33,621 nt of DNA from JAVBMJ01 sp031552535 (GCA_031552535.1 JAVBMJ010000021.1:1-33621), one strand, 5' to 3'; positions 1-7,893 are shown, counted from the first letter of the stretch. The notes: generated from the letters alone by a model not told the origin. Made by a program: numbers and translations.

Positions 1-80
1 TCCTCAAACCGCACAACCTCGAAATTATCCACAAGCCATTCGGCTAAAAACATCCGTGCAAATCGTTCCTGCTCTGTCAT
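1..80 (-). CDS. Partial IS-type ORF, resembles ISAon1-family transposase N-region protein (runs off left edge)
   Basis: An ATG at 80 on the minus strand opens a frame that stays open to the window edge, giving 26 residues that begin MTEQERFARMFLAEWLVDNF. From memory this resembles the opening of the small first ORF of ISAon1-type (ISL3-like) insertion sequences in Bacteroidota, in which a short N-region protein precedes the main transposase. Only the start is visible, so the assignment rests on one short stretch. An inverted repeat (CGTAAACT at 81-88 and AGTTTACG at 100-107) lies directly upstream of the start codon and could fold in the mRNA leader. No terminal inverted repeat can be identified because the other end of the element is outside the window. 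Confidence 0.4.
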   Translation of the reverse strand, partial: MTEQERFARMFLAEWLVDNFEVVRFE

Positions 81-187
81 CGTAAACTGCGTTTGTGCAA
101 GTTTACGAATTTTTCACCAACCTACTTTTCAGACTGAGCCCAGAAATGGCGCCTGGTTCGCTGTCCAATGAATTGTTTATTAATAAG

Positions 188-231
188 ATACCCTGCATCA
201 GTAAAAAGTATTTTCTACTAATGCAGGGTAT
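188..231 (-). terminator. Hairpin downstream of the repeat lipoprotein gene
   Basis: ATACCCTGCAT (188-198) is perfectly complementary to ATGCAGGGTAT (221-231). After one unpaired base, AGTA (200-203) pairs with TACT (216-219). It lies about 140 bases past the stop of the minus-strand lipoprotein gene. There is no long T-run on the exit side, so terminator is a likely reading and not a certain one. The rest of 81-372 holds nothing I can identify. Confidence 0.5.
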
Positions 232-372
232 ATTATCACGAATCTTGCGTGAATTCCACTAAACATTTGAATATAAAGCAGATTACTCGTCGCTACTTTC
301 CCCTCAGAATGACATGATCAAGCGCCACTTTTGGCATAATTACCGGTTTTGTAGCTCATACAGATTTTAACC

Positions 373-1437
373 CTACCTGGCTACAGTGATCGAATAGTCT
401 TTAAAAGATTCCGTTTCCGAGCCTTCCAGCACAAAATATTCTGTCCCTATCCAATAGCAGCCTCGCCACTTATCTTCGGGATAGATAATTCCGGCCGCAT
501 AAACAATGCCGTCGACAACGGCGAGCGAAGTGCACTTCGTGCTTATGCCGGACGGATTACTCAGGCCGACCAACACGCCGTCGACCCAATAGCAGGGATT
601 TATCCTGTCTTTATCTACATAACTTCCCCCAATGTAGACGTTACCTCCTGAAACGATGACAGAAGAATAGCATAACTCACGTGCTTCTCCAGGAGCGGCA
701 AGGTTTACGAGTTTGCCGTTCCTCCAATAGCATGGTCTTATCTCAAAAGGATAAACACCTTGATAATAGTCTCCTACAGCATGTACAATACTTCCCGAAA
801 CGGCTATGGAGGTACATAGCGTTTCATAACTATCCTCCGGAGTCTCCAGCGCAACAGCTACCCCGTCCTTCCAATAGCAGGCGATTTTATTTATTTGGCT
901 GTTTCGAGGCCGATGCCATCCCCCCACATATACCGAGCCCGCGTATGGAACGATTGCCGAACATACCGAGGCCTCACCGTATTGTCGGCTTATGAGGCTG
1001 ATATCGCCGTTGACGGAGTAGTAGCCCTGACGGTCTCCATTTGCAATGTATCCCGCACTGTAAAGATTGCCGTTGGAAACGGACATCGCGGTACAGACCG
1101 AAAACCTGGGCATATTCCAGTTACTTATTTTACCGTTGATCCACAAGCATGCGCACGGGTCTTTGTCAGAATCACGCCAAAATACTTCACCTCCGCAGTA
1201 GATATTACCTACGCCGATGGCAATGGCGTTACAATGAATATATATCAGATCTTCCGGACGTTCCAGAATCACAGGTTCTCCGTCGACCCAATAACACGGT
1301 TTTTTGTAATAATACTCTCCCAGGACATAGACCCTCGGAGCCGGCCTGTCGTTGTCCGTCTTGTCGCATCCCATGATCGCTGCAGCAGATGCGAGCACGC
1401 CTGCTATGATAGTGTATAACGTCCTGAATCTTCCCAT
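373..1437 (-). CDS. Predicted lipoprotein with seven ~46-residue repeats, probable beta-propeller
   Basis: This is a 354-residue exported lipoprotein of unknown function. Residues 1-23 form a signal peptide with a hydrophobic stretch ending in the lipobox IMGC, so Cys24 would be lipidated; acidic residues follow (CDKTDND). The rest is built from a repeat around a CYWxDG-type motif. Clear or diverged versions are PCYWVDGEP (Cys48), CACLWINGK, QGYYSVNGD, IACYWKDGV, RPCYWRNGK, NPCYWVDGV and RGCYWIGTE (Cys327). That makes seven units of about 46.5 residues, each with a hydrophobic strand like SIAVSGSIVHAVG. Seven strand-rich repeats suggest a seven-bladed propeller, which is inference. The gene stands alone, downstream of the 76-bp palindrome, and has no clear TAnnTTTG element. 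I do not recognise a named family; a secreted binding or surface protein is possible. Confidence 0.8.
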   Translation of the reverse strand: MGRFRTLYTIIAGVLASAAAIMGCDKTDNDRPAPRVYVLGEYYYKKPCYWVDGEPVILERPEDLIYIHCNAIAIGVGNIYCGGEVFWRDSDKDPCACLWINGKISNWNMPRFSVCTAMSVSNGNLYSAGYIANGDRQGYYSVNGDISLISRQYGEASVCSAIVPYAGSVYVGGWHRPRNSQINKIACYWKDGVAVALETPEDSYETLCTSIAVSGSIVHAVGDYYQGVYPFEIRPCYWRNGKLVNLAAPGEARELCYSSVIVSGGNVYIGGSYVDKDRINPCYWVDGVLVGLSNPSGISTKCTSLAVVDGIVYAAGIIYPEDKWRGCYWIGTEYFVLEGSETESFKDYSITVAR

Positions 1438-1496
1438 TTACCATTGTTTGATCACACCTGATTATAAAGTCCGATAAATCTTGTAAGAGGAATTTG

Positions 1497-1572
1497 TAAT
1501 TCAACAATCCCGTCCGGGTCTCTTATGGGAAATATATTTCCCATAAGAGACCCGGACGGGATTGTTGAATTA
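1497..1572. repeat. 76-bp perfect palindrome with no spacer
   Basis: Every base from 1497 to 1534 pairs with its mirror from 1572 to 1535, with no mismatch and no loop; the centre is AAATATATTT and the arms include CCCGTCCGGGTCTCTTATGG. The first mismatch is 1496 against 1573. It lies between the zinc-ribbon gene (ends 1677) and the lipoprotein gene (starts 1437), both minus. It could act as a terminator, but there is no flanking T-run and terminators normally have a loop. Perfect spacerless palindromes of this size are usually unstable in bacteria (SbcCD cleavage). Confidence 0.95.
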
Positions 1573-1676
1573 ACGATTGTTCCGAAGAGATCGGCTAAAT
1601 TCTTACAGGTAAACCAGACGGGTTCTTAGCGACCATTCGCGGTCTGCTAACATTCTCCGGGCACCCTCCGCCGCGA

Positions 1677-2441
1677 CTATTCGCTGTCGAGTTCGTCGGA
1701 GACCAGTATGCGGCCGCAATATTCGCATACGATGATCTTCTTACTCGTGCGTATATCGAACTGACGCTGGGGCGGAATGCGATTGAAGCAACCTCCGCAG
1801 GCGTCACGTTTAACCGTAACCACAGCCAGCCCATTGCGGGCATTGGCCCTGATGCGCTTATAAGCACTCAAAAGGCGCTCGTCGATACGGGCCTGCGCCT
1901 TAAGACTCTGGGCACTCAATACCTCCGTTTCGCGGACCGTCTCCTGGTCTATGCTCTCCAGTTCCTGCTTTTTATTCTGCAGGTCGATCTTGCGTCCTTC
2001 AATGATCTCCTGGACATCCTCGTCCTGTTTCTTTTTGATCTTGACCTCGGCAGAGTTCTCCTTAAGGCGCTTCTCGCTCAATTCGATCTCAAGCTTCTGG
2101 TACTCTATTTCTTTCGAGAGAGCGTCGTATTCGCGGTTATTGCGAACGTTATTCTGCTGCTCTTCATATCTGGCGATCAGCGCCTTTGACTCTTCTATCT
2201 CCTTTTTACGCTGTTTGGTAAGAGCCTCCAGGTCGGCGATCTCAGACTTAATGTTTTCAAGACGGGTCTGCAAACCGGCTACCTCATCCTCCAAGTCCTG
2301 CACTTCCAAAGGAAGCTCCCCCTTGATCTTGTTTATTTCGTCTATCTTGGAGTCGATTTTCTGGAGTTCGTACAACGAAACGATCTTCTCCTCCATCGAA
2401 TAATCGGGAGTGTCACCTCCTCTTTTGCTTACGGTAGCCAT
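1677..2441 (-). CDS. C4-type zinc-ribbon coiled-coil protein (zf-RING_7/CdsZ-like)
   Basis: The protein has 254 residues. About residues 18-190 are a long charged coiled coil rich in E, K, L and I, starting EEKIVSLYELQKIDSKIDEI. The C-terminus is a zinc ribbon with CGGC (Cys215, Cys218) and CEYC (Cys239, Cys242). This is the layout of the conserved bacterial family annotated as C4-type zinc ribbon domain protein or CdsZ. Its role is poorly defined; a nucleic-acid or translation-linked function is suggested for relatives. It lies 10 bases after the NIF3-family gene, and the pair is a common one in Bacteroidota, so they are probably co-transcribed. The start at 2441 gives a 15-residue unstructured leader; a start at Met16 (MEEKIVSLYEL) is also possible. 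Confidence 0.88.
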   Translation of the reverse strand: MATVSKRGGDTPDYSMEEKIVSLYELQKIDSKIDEINKIKGELPLEVQDLEDEVAGLQTRLENIKSEIADLEALTKQRKKEIEESKALIARYEEQQNNVRNNREYDALSKEIEYQKLEIELSEKRLKENSAEVKIKKKQDEDVQEIIEGRKIDLQNKKQELESIDQETVRETEVLSAQSLKAQARIDERLLSAYKRIRANARNGLAVVTVKRDACGGCFNRIPPQRQFDIRTSKKIIVCEYCGRILVSDELDSE

Positions 2442-2451
2442 ATTATCTCGG

Positions 2452-3240
2452 TTATAAATATTTTACGGGGTTAAAAGCGAACGCACTTTTGCGGAGTGCA
2501 AAATTAGGTATTTTTTTCTGAATAATATCACCCAACAGGTCGATTGCACAATATTCGCTCTCAAAATGGCCGATGTCGGCAATGATCATATCGCCCGCAT
2601 CTGAGAAAAAGTCGTTGTATTTGAAATCTGCGGCAAGATAAATGTCGGCTCCCGCAGTCCGTGCCGCAGGAATCAACGAAGCCCCGGACCCGGTACATAG
2701 CGCTATCCGGCGGACTTTACGTCCACGCAAAGCGCTGTGGCGCAACATTCCCAGCGATAACTTTCGTTTCACCTCCGACAAAAACCCCACGGCATCCATA
2801 GCCTCATCCAACATGCCGACCACTCCGTAGCCCGCTCCCGAATCGCCCTCGGGCGAAAGCACCGAGAAATCACGTATTCCCAGAATATGTGCCAACCGGT
2901 GGTTCATGCCGCCGGGGACCGAGTCGAGGTTGGTATGGCATCCGTAAAGTGCAATACCATGCCTTATGGCTTTCATCACCACCCTCTGCACCCAATCTTC
3001 TCCGGTCAGTCTCGGCAGCGGATGAAAAATGACCGGATGATGTGAGATGACCAGCCCTATGCCTTCAGATATCGCCAGGTCAACAACTTCGCCAGTCGCA
3101 TCGACACACAACAAGGCGCTGTCGACCTCCTTGCAGGGGTCGCCCACTGTAAGACCGGAATTGTCGAATCCGGCCTGAAGCGAAAGCGGGGCAAAACCCT
3201 CGATGGCCTCTATTATCTCCTCTACTTTGACCGCAGGCAT
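2452..3240 (-). CDS. NIF3/DUF34-family dinuclear metal-centre protein
   Basis: The 262-residue protein carries the hallmarks of the NIF3 (YbgI/DUF34) family: an N-terminal AGFDNSGLTVGD, the metal-binding ISHHPVIFHPL with His67 and His68, CHTNLD near residue 100, and a C-terminal GHFESE. These residues form a two-metal site in a hexameric ring. The family is often annotated as GTP cyclohydrolase I type 2-like, but its biochemical role is not settled. At 262 residues this is the short form, without the PII-like insertion domain that makes some relatives about 370 residues long. It is the first gene of a pair with the zinc-ribbon gene and follows the merR gene on the same strand after a 78-base gap, so all three may share a transcript. 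Confidence 0.9.
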   Translation of the reverse strand: MPAVKVEEIIEAIEGFAPLSLQAGFDNSGLTVGDPCKEVDSALLCVDATGEVVDLAISEGIGLVISHHPVIFHPLPRLTGEDWVQRVVMKAIRHGIALYGCHTNLDSVPGGMNHRLAHILGIRDFSVLSPEGDSGAGYGVVGMLDEAMDAVGFLSEVKRKLSLGMLRHSALRGRKVRRIALCTGSGASLIPAARTAGADIYLAADFKYNDFFSDAGDMIIADIGHFESEYCAIDLLGDIIQKKIPNFALRKSAFAFNPVKYL

Positions 3241-3318
3241 TATGGATGGATTAAAAATGTGTCGGACACAATTTTGCCGGTGTCAGGCGCTACTCATGAC
3301 CTGGAAACTGTCTGCCTC

Positions 3319-3921
3319 CTAAAACAATGTTTGCTCTACGGCATAGGGACGCGCGAGAGGTGTGTCGGCTACGGGATTGCCCTCATCGTCGCATTCCGCC
3401 ACAGGCGCAATACCGGGTACGGCCTGAATGCCGCTATGATCTTCATTTCTATCTGTTGCCACAACATCCACACCGTCCGGAATATCCCCCGCGCTCGAGT
3501 CCTGGGCCCATACCTCCACATCATTTTCGCTTACCGAGGGCCCGTGGGGCATGTCGGCTTCATCAAAAATATCGCCCGGTTCTTTTAATTCCTGCCTTAT
3601 CCCCAATAAAACCCCGCGGATGGATTGCAACCGTTCCATCAACTCCATATCGCGGCGCACACCCTTAGTCCCGGCCTTAAGGCGGCGGGCGGCACCGTCC
3701 AGAGTCATGCCGCGCTCCTTGACAAGATGATAGATTATCTTAAGGTTATCCACATCCTCGGGAGTGAACAACCGGTTGCCCTTGTTGTTCTTATGAGGTT
3801 TTAATATGTCGAAACGCTTCTCCCAAAAGCGTATGAGCGACGGCTTGACGTCGAACATCTCCGTCACCTCACCCATGGTGTAATATATTTTGCGCCTTTT
3901 TTCAGCAACCATCTTGCACAT
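3319..3921 (-). CDS. MerR-family transcriptional regulator with acidic C-terminal tail
   Basis: The 200-residue protein starts with a MerR-type winged helix: YYTMGEVTEMFDVKPSLIRF, then WEKRFDILKPHKNNKGNRLF and a helix through YHLVKERGMTLDGAARRL (about residues 11-85). This fold binds DNA as a dimer. The second half (about 110-200) is acidic and low in complexity, has no recognised ligand-binding domain and no conserved cysteines typical of metal sensors. Proteins of this type are common in Bacteroidota and their targets are usually unknown. A second in-frame ATG at 3912 (MVAEKRRKIYY) is an equally plausible start. The upstream region contains the palindromic element at 3974-4236, so that DNA sits where the promoter would be expected. 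Confidence 0.85.
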   Translation of the reverse strand: MCKMVAEKRRKIYYTMGEVTEMFDVKPSLIRFWEKRFDILKPHKNNKGNRLFTPEDVDNLKIIYHLVKERGMTLDGAARRLKAGTKGVRRDMELMERLQSIRGVLLGIRQELKEPGDIFDEADMPHGPSVSENDVEVWAQDSSAGDIPDGVDVVATDRNEDHSGIQAVPGIAPVAECDDEGNPVADTPLARPYAVEQTLF

Positions 3922-3973
3922 TCCCGTTTGCCGCCGCTAAGTTACAAATAATGCCCCGCTTTTCAAAAAGCCC

Positions 3974-4236
3974 GGTAAATTTATTATATCGTTTTCCTTG
4001 TGCCTCATCTACCGCGACTTTTTTGAAGAAAAGTCGCCCAAAAAACTTCAATCATTACTTTGCTGCGACCTGTTGTAGTTGTGTTATAAGGATGAAGGCC
4101 TTAATGACTGGCTCTTCATCCTTATAACACAATTACTATAAATCAGAGTAAGGTCTGGATTAAAAAAATTTGGTACCGCTTTTTGAAAAAAGCGGCAGTT
4201 ATAGGCGGCACAAGGACAACGATAAATAGATTTACC
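3974..4236 (+). repeat. Nested palindromic element, copy 1
   Basis: The outer arms are 3987-4004 and 4207-4224 (17 of 18 bases complementary), with weaker pairing out to GGTAAAT (3974-3980). Hairpin HP1 is GCGACTTTT (4014-4022) with AAAAGTCGC (4029-4037). A conserved spacer with ACTTCAATCATTACTTT follows. The inner stem, 4079-4097 with 4114-4132, is 19 perfect base pairs around a 16-base loop. A second conserved spacer starts AATCAGAGTAAGG. Hairpin HP2 is CCGCTTTTT (4176-4184) with AAAAAGCGG (4187-4195). The element lies between the radical SAM gene and merR, both minus. The remaining gap, 4237-4587, has no gene I can support; a 66-codon minus-strand frame at 4263-4463 is probably chance. Confidence 0.92.
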
Positions 4237-4587
4237 CCCTATTCCATTTCCCCATTTGGCCATTAAGCCGAAACCTCTATTCGCCTCATTTCACCGGAGA
4301 AAATCATCGGCAAACAGATATAAAATAACTTCCTTAAAAAATCCAAACAGCTTCCGGGACTTTCGTCGAAAAGAGACTCAAAAGAAACGATAAATACTTT
4401 CCCCAGGAAACTTAGACAGGCTCTAACGCCAGGAATAACCTGGAAGGGTGATCGCGTAAGCAAAGAGTAGGGATTACTACATATGTTCCCTTATCTCGCG
4501 GGCATCGTTGACCCATGTTTTGTTCAAATTACGGGGCACCGGAGGTCACTTGACTTTCCAATAGAAATTCAGGCAGTTTCTAAGCCG

Positions 4588-6702
4588 CTATACCTGTAAC
4601 AGCCCGAATCCGCGCAGGGCGTCCCATTTTTTGGAGTGGTAGAGCGTGAGGAAAGGCTCCGGTGAGTAGGAAGCATAGAGTTCACGCGCCTCGTCGAGCG
4701 TGGTAACGGTATCGAGGTCGGAACATCTTCCTAACAGTTCTGTCAGGAATGCCGTATCGTGTGGAGCAAACGCAAACTCCTTGCGGCGCGACGGGCTGTC
4801 GACCACGATCCCACCCTCGCCCGCCCGTGGCGGAGCAGACAGCCATACGAGCCGTGAGCGCGCATCGAAAATACGCGACGCGTCGGGTTTTATCAACTGG
4901 TCGGTCACGAGCCACTCCTCGACCGTGGTTTGCGGGGCTTTACCCTGGAACCATTTGTGGGCGGGACGGTCGAGCCCATCGCCCGCCATATAAGCCTCAA
5001 GGGCCGCACGCAACGCCGAGCCCGCGGCATGAATATCGTACCCCCGGTTCTCGGCATAATAGACCTCGTTATTGGCAAAAGGATTAGGGTGTGTCGGACG
5101 GCGTCGCACACCGTAGGCTTCGGGATCGGTACCCGACGGGCTGTGGACGGTCATGGCATAACGGTGCCAGAATGCCGAGTCGAGCAGCTCGGCCCGGAAT
5201 ATCTGCCTGACCACTTCAAGTGCATCGACGCTCTCCTGCAGGGTTTGGGTAGGGAAGCCGTACATCAGATATCCGTGCACCATGATACCGGCATAGAAAA
5301 AATTGCGCATCACGACGGTAGCCTCCTCGACCGAAATCCCCTTTCCCATCAACTCCAGCAGGCGGTTCGACGCCGTCTCCAACCCGCCCGAAACGGCGAT
5401 GCATCCTGCCGAAGCCATCAGTGCGCACAGGTCGCCCGTAAAAGCCTTCTCGAAGCGAATGTTGGTCCACCATGTGAACGTGAGTCCGCGCCGCAGGATT
5501 TCGAGCGAGATCTCTTTCAGCATCTTCGGCGGAGCCGCCTCGTCGACGAAATGAAACCCGCGTGAACCGCGCTGGCGTGCCACCATCTCCATCCAGTCGA
5601 CAAAAGTAGCTGCCGGCACAGTATCGTAACGGCCTATGTAGTCGAGCGACGTATCGCAAAACGCGCACCGGCCCCAATAGCACCCGTGGGCGATGTACAT
5701 TTTGTTCCACGCCCCGTCGCTCCACAGGCGCAGCATCGGGTTGGTGGTCTCACACAGCGACAAATATTCCCCGTGGCGGAGTCCGCCGAAGTCGGGACAG
5801 CCCCGCTGGAGGTGCGTGATACGCTGGCCACCGGGCACGGCCCCATCCGGTGTGATGACCCCGGCCGGTATGCGCCCTTCGACTATCTCCTTTAGTGCCC
5901 GTTCGCCGTCGTCGAGCACGATGTAGTCCACATAGCGGAATATGCCACGGTCGGTCATGCCGCGGAGTTCGGTCGAAGGATATCCCCCGCCGAAAATCAC
6001 CCCGACACCGTCGTGATGCTCTTTTATATGGCGGGCACAGCGCAATGCTGCAATAAGGTTGCCCGGAAAAGGTATCGTGAATCCTACCAACCGCGGTCTC
6101 TCGCGCTCCAGAACCTCGTCGAGCAGCGCCGTCATGCGATCTTCGATGATGTTCGCCTCCCGTATGACCTCCGCTTCGATACGCGAGAACTCCGCCACGG
6201 CAAGCGACAGCCGCTCACCGTAACGCGCCAACTCGAAGTGTTCGGTCACCGCATGACGTATATAATCGCCGATCTCGTGCAGGTACAACGTAGCCAGGAA
6301 ACGGGCGCAGTCACAGGTCCCCATCCTTCCGAAATGTTCCATCTGCTCCTCTATACCCGAGAAACGCCCCCCCTGGGGCAGAAAATCTGGCGAACATATC
6401 AACTGTGCCAGTGAAAGGTCGTTGCCACGCAGAAAATCGATGACCGGGCCTATCGTTGCGATGTAACGTCTCCTGAGATTGTATATCCTGGTTATATTTT
6501 CCCCCGCGTCGTTCCCGGGAGCCGTCGCGAACAGGAGGCCAAGGAAACCGGCAGAAAAAATCTCGCCCAATAACCCTATCGACAGGTCGTAATGCCCTAC
6601 ATCCACTCCCTCCCCGGCAAGGTATCCTTTCAGGTATGCCGTGGCAGGATACGGAGTGTTGGGTTGCACGAATGGCGGCGTTATCAATAATATTTCAGAC
6701 AT
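4588..6702 (-). CDS. B12-binding-domain radical SAM protein with CX4CX2C cluster motif
   Basis: A large 704-residue protein. The N-terminal part (about 1-290) looks like a cobalamin-binding-type region: ILLITPPFVQPNTPYPATAYLKG at the start and GFTIPFPGNL, VIFGGGYPSTELRG and DYIVLDDGERAL later. The radical SAM core follows, with Cys341, Cys346 and Cys349 in HGCYWGRCAFCD. The first spacing is four residues, where the usual radical SAM motif has three (CX3CX2C); I checked this in the codons. Later core motifs include GFHFVDEAAPP, WWTNIRFEK and CIAVSGGLETASNRLLELM. Such proteins do radical chemistry on lipids, cofactors or peptides, but the substrate cannot be told here. No biosynthetic partner lies nearby. 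It has its own -7 element at 6745-6752 and a palindromic element on each side. Confidence 0.88.
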   Translation of the reverse strand: MSEILLITPPFVQPNTPYPATAYLKGYLAGEGVDVGHYDLSIGLLGEIFSAGFLGLLFATAPGNDAGENITRIYNLRRRYIATIGPVIDFLRGNDLSLAQLICSPDFLPQGGRFSGIEEQMEHFGRMGTCDCARFLATLYLHEIGDYIRHAVTEHFELARYGERLSLAVAEFSRIEAEVIREANIIEDRMTALLDEVLERERPRLVGFTIPFPGNLIAALRCARHIKEHHDGVGVIFGGGYPSTELRGMTDRGIFRYVDYIVLDDGERALKEIVEGRIPAGVITPDGAVPGGQRITHLQRGCPDFGGLRHGEYLSLCETTNPMLRLWSDGAWNKMYIAHGCYWGRCAFCDTSLDYIGRYDTVPAATFVDWMEMVARQRGSRGFHFVDEAAPPKMLKEISLEILRRGLTFTWWTNIRFEKAFTGDLCALMASAGCIAVSGGLETASNRLLELMGKGISVEEATVVMRNFFYAGIMVHGYLMYGFPTQTLQESVDALEVVRQIFRAELLDSAFWHRYAMTVHSPSGTDPEAYGVRRRPTHPNPFANNEVYYAENRGYDIHAAGSALRAALEAYMAGDGLDRPAHKWFQGKAPQTTVEEWLVTDQLIKPDASRIFDARSRLVWLSAPPRAGEGGIVVDSPSRRKEFAFAPHDTAFLTELLGRCSDLDTVTTLDEARELYASYSPEPFLTLYHSKKWDALRGFGLLQV

Positions 6703-6744
6703 ATCCCAGAGATAAAATCGTTATAAACAGGTCGGAATTTACAG

Positions 6745-6752
6745 CAAAGATA
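6745..6752 (-). promoter_or_regulatory. TAnnTTTG -7 element for the radical SAM gene
   Basis: Read on the minus strand the sequence is TATCTTTG, an exact match to the Bacteroidota -7 consensus, about 43 bases before the ATG at 6702. No clear TTTG -33 element is seen upstream. Confidence 0.55.
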
Positions 6753-6823
6753 AAAAGTTTATAATATGCATTATCCGGCTGTAGCTATTTATAAAAGCAA
6801 CGGCCGGATAATAGTAGAAAATC

Positions 6824-7077
6824 GATCAATTTACCTGTAGCGTCTTTAACTGCCGCTTTTTGAAAAAAGCGGCACCAAAAACTTTTAATGATTTTACTTT
6901 ACTCTGATTTATAGTGGTTATCTTATATGCTGGAAAGCCTCTTTACTTTGTTTGTAATTAAAGCTTTCCAGCATATAAGATAACCACTACAGGTCGCAGC
7001 AAAATAAATGATTGAAGTTTTTTGGGCGACTTTTTCGAAAAAAAGTCGCAGTCGAATACTGAATAGGTAAATTGATC
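6824..7077 (-). repeat. Nested palindromic element, copy 2 (inverted orientation)
   Basis: The outer arms are GATCAATTTACCT (6824-6836) and AGGTAAATTGATC (7065-7077), 13 perfect base pairs. HP2 is GCCGCTTTTT (6852-6861) with AAAAAGCGGC (6864-6873). The inner stem, 6912-6938 with 6963-6989, is 27 perfect base pairs around a 24-base loop. HP1 is GCGACTTTTT (7026-7035) with AAAAAGTCGC (7040-7049). The spacers match copy 1 closely when read on the minus strand (for example ACTTCAATCATTTATTTTGC and AATCAGAGTAAAG), but the outer and inner arms are unrelated in sequence to copy 1. It lies between radC and the radical SAM gene, both minus. Confidence 0.92.
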
Positions 7078-7120
7078 TTTTTAAGCAGACGTTGTCACAG
7101 GAGATCGACCCAGCATGGTA

Positions 7121-7891
7121 TTACAGAAGTCCGTTGCAGCGGAAACTGTAACTTTGTGTTCCGGCAAATATGACATGGTCGAGCAGCCGTATGTCGAATA
7201 GCGTCGCCGCCTCGTCGAGCCGTTTTGTGATCGTGATATCCTCCCCGCTGGGACCGGGGTCACCCGAAGGATGGTTGTGCACCAGTATCATAGAGCTGGC
7301 CAAAAGATCCAACGCCCGCTTTATTAGCAACTTACAGTCTACCACTGTCGACGAAACACCGCCCTGGCTGACCTTCATACGTTCCAGCACCCGGTTCGAC
7401 GATGCGAGGTAAACCACCCAGAACTCCTCGTGTGGAAGTTCCGAGATCACCGACCGGAACATCTCTTCGACATCCTCGTTACAAAAGATCATGTCGACGG
7501 TCCCCGTTTGTTCACGCTTCATGCGGCGAGCCAATTCGAATGCCGCCGCCAACGGCGCAGCCCTCCTGGCTGCCAGCGAACACATCGACCTGAGGGCATG
7601 GAATTCCATCGACGACAACCTGCCGAGACTGCCGTCAACTTTTTGCAACAACTCTCCGGCAAGCTCCACCGCCTGGCGCCCGTCGTTACCCTCGCGAATG
7701 ATGATGCTCAATAACTCGGCGTCATTCAAGGCTTTGCATCCACGTAATGCAAGTCTCTCACGGACATCCTTGTCTGTCTGCAACGCTAATTTCTCATTCG
7801 TACCATTGCCGCCCTGCATATCGCTCTGTAACTGAGATTCTTTGCGTGTCACTTTATCTTTATGTGGCACAGCCATTCCATGCCCCCTCAC
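7121..7891 (-). CDS. radC: RadC-family JAB/MPN-domain protein
   Basis: The 256-residue protein has the RadC layout. A helix-hairpin-helix-like N-terminal part is seen around RERLALRGCKALNDAELLSI (45-64). A JAB/MPN domain carries the metal-binding motif HNHPSGDPGPSGED, with His205, His207 and Asp218, preceded by EEFWVVYLASSNRVL. The family was named for a radiation phenotype later reassigned, so a role in DNA repair is uncertain; the domain suggests a metal-dependent hydrolase. The start at 7891 lies two bases after the rnc stop, which fits translational coupling, but it gives an N-terminal extension of roughly 35 residues over typical RadC. Met25 (at 7819) is an alternative start. It is the last gene of the acpP-fabF-rnc-radC run. 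Confidence 0.93.
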   Translation of the reverse strand: MRGHGMAVPHKDKVTRKESQLQSDMQGGNGTNEKLALQTDKDVRERLALRGCKALNDAELLSIIIREGNDGRQAVELAGELLQKVDGSLGRLSSMEFHALRSMCSLAARRAAPLAAAFELARRMKREQTGTVDMIFCNEDVEEMFRSVISELPHEEFWVVYLASSNRVLERMKVSQGGVSSTVVDCKLLIKRALDLLASSMILVHNHPSGDPGPSGEDITITKRLDEAATLFDIRLLDHVIFAGTQSYSFRCNGLL

Positions 7892-7893
7892 TG

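Noticed and set aside
3974..4236. Nested elements as integron attC sites
   Set aside because: attC sites also have conserved ends and variable central palindromes, but the GTTRRRY core and its complement are absent, and there is no integrase or cassette array.
4407..4424. IS-end-like sequence (reverse complement GAGCCTGTCTAAGTTTCC)
   Set aside because: It recalls the right-edge IS terminus but matches only in part and has no partner repeat or transposase fragment nearby.
4263..4463. 66-codon ORF on minus between element copy 1 and the radical SAM gene
   Set aside because: No start context, no recognisable domain, no conserved pattern; likely chance.
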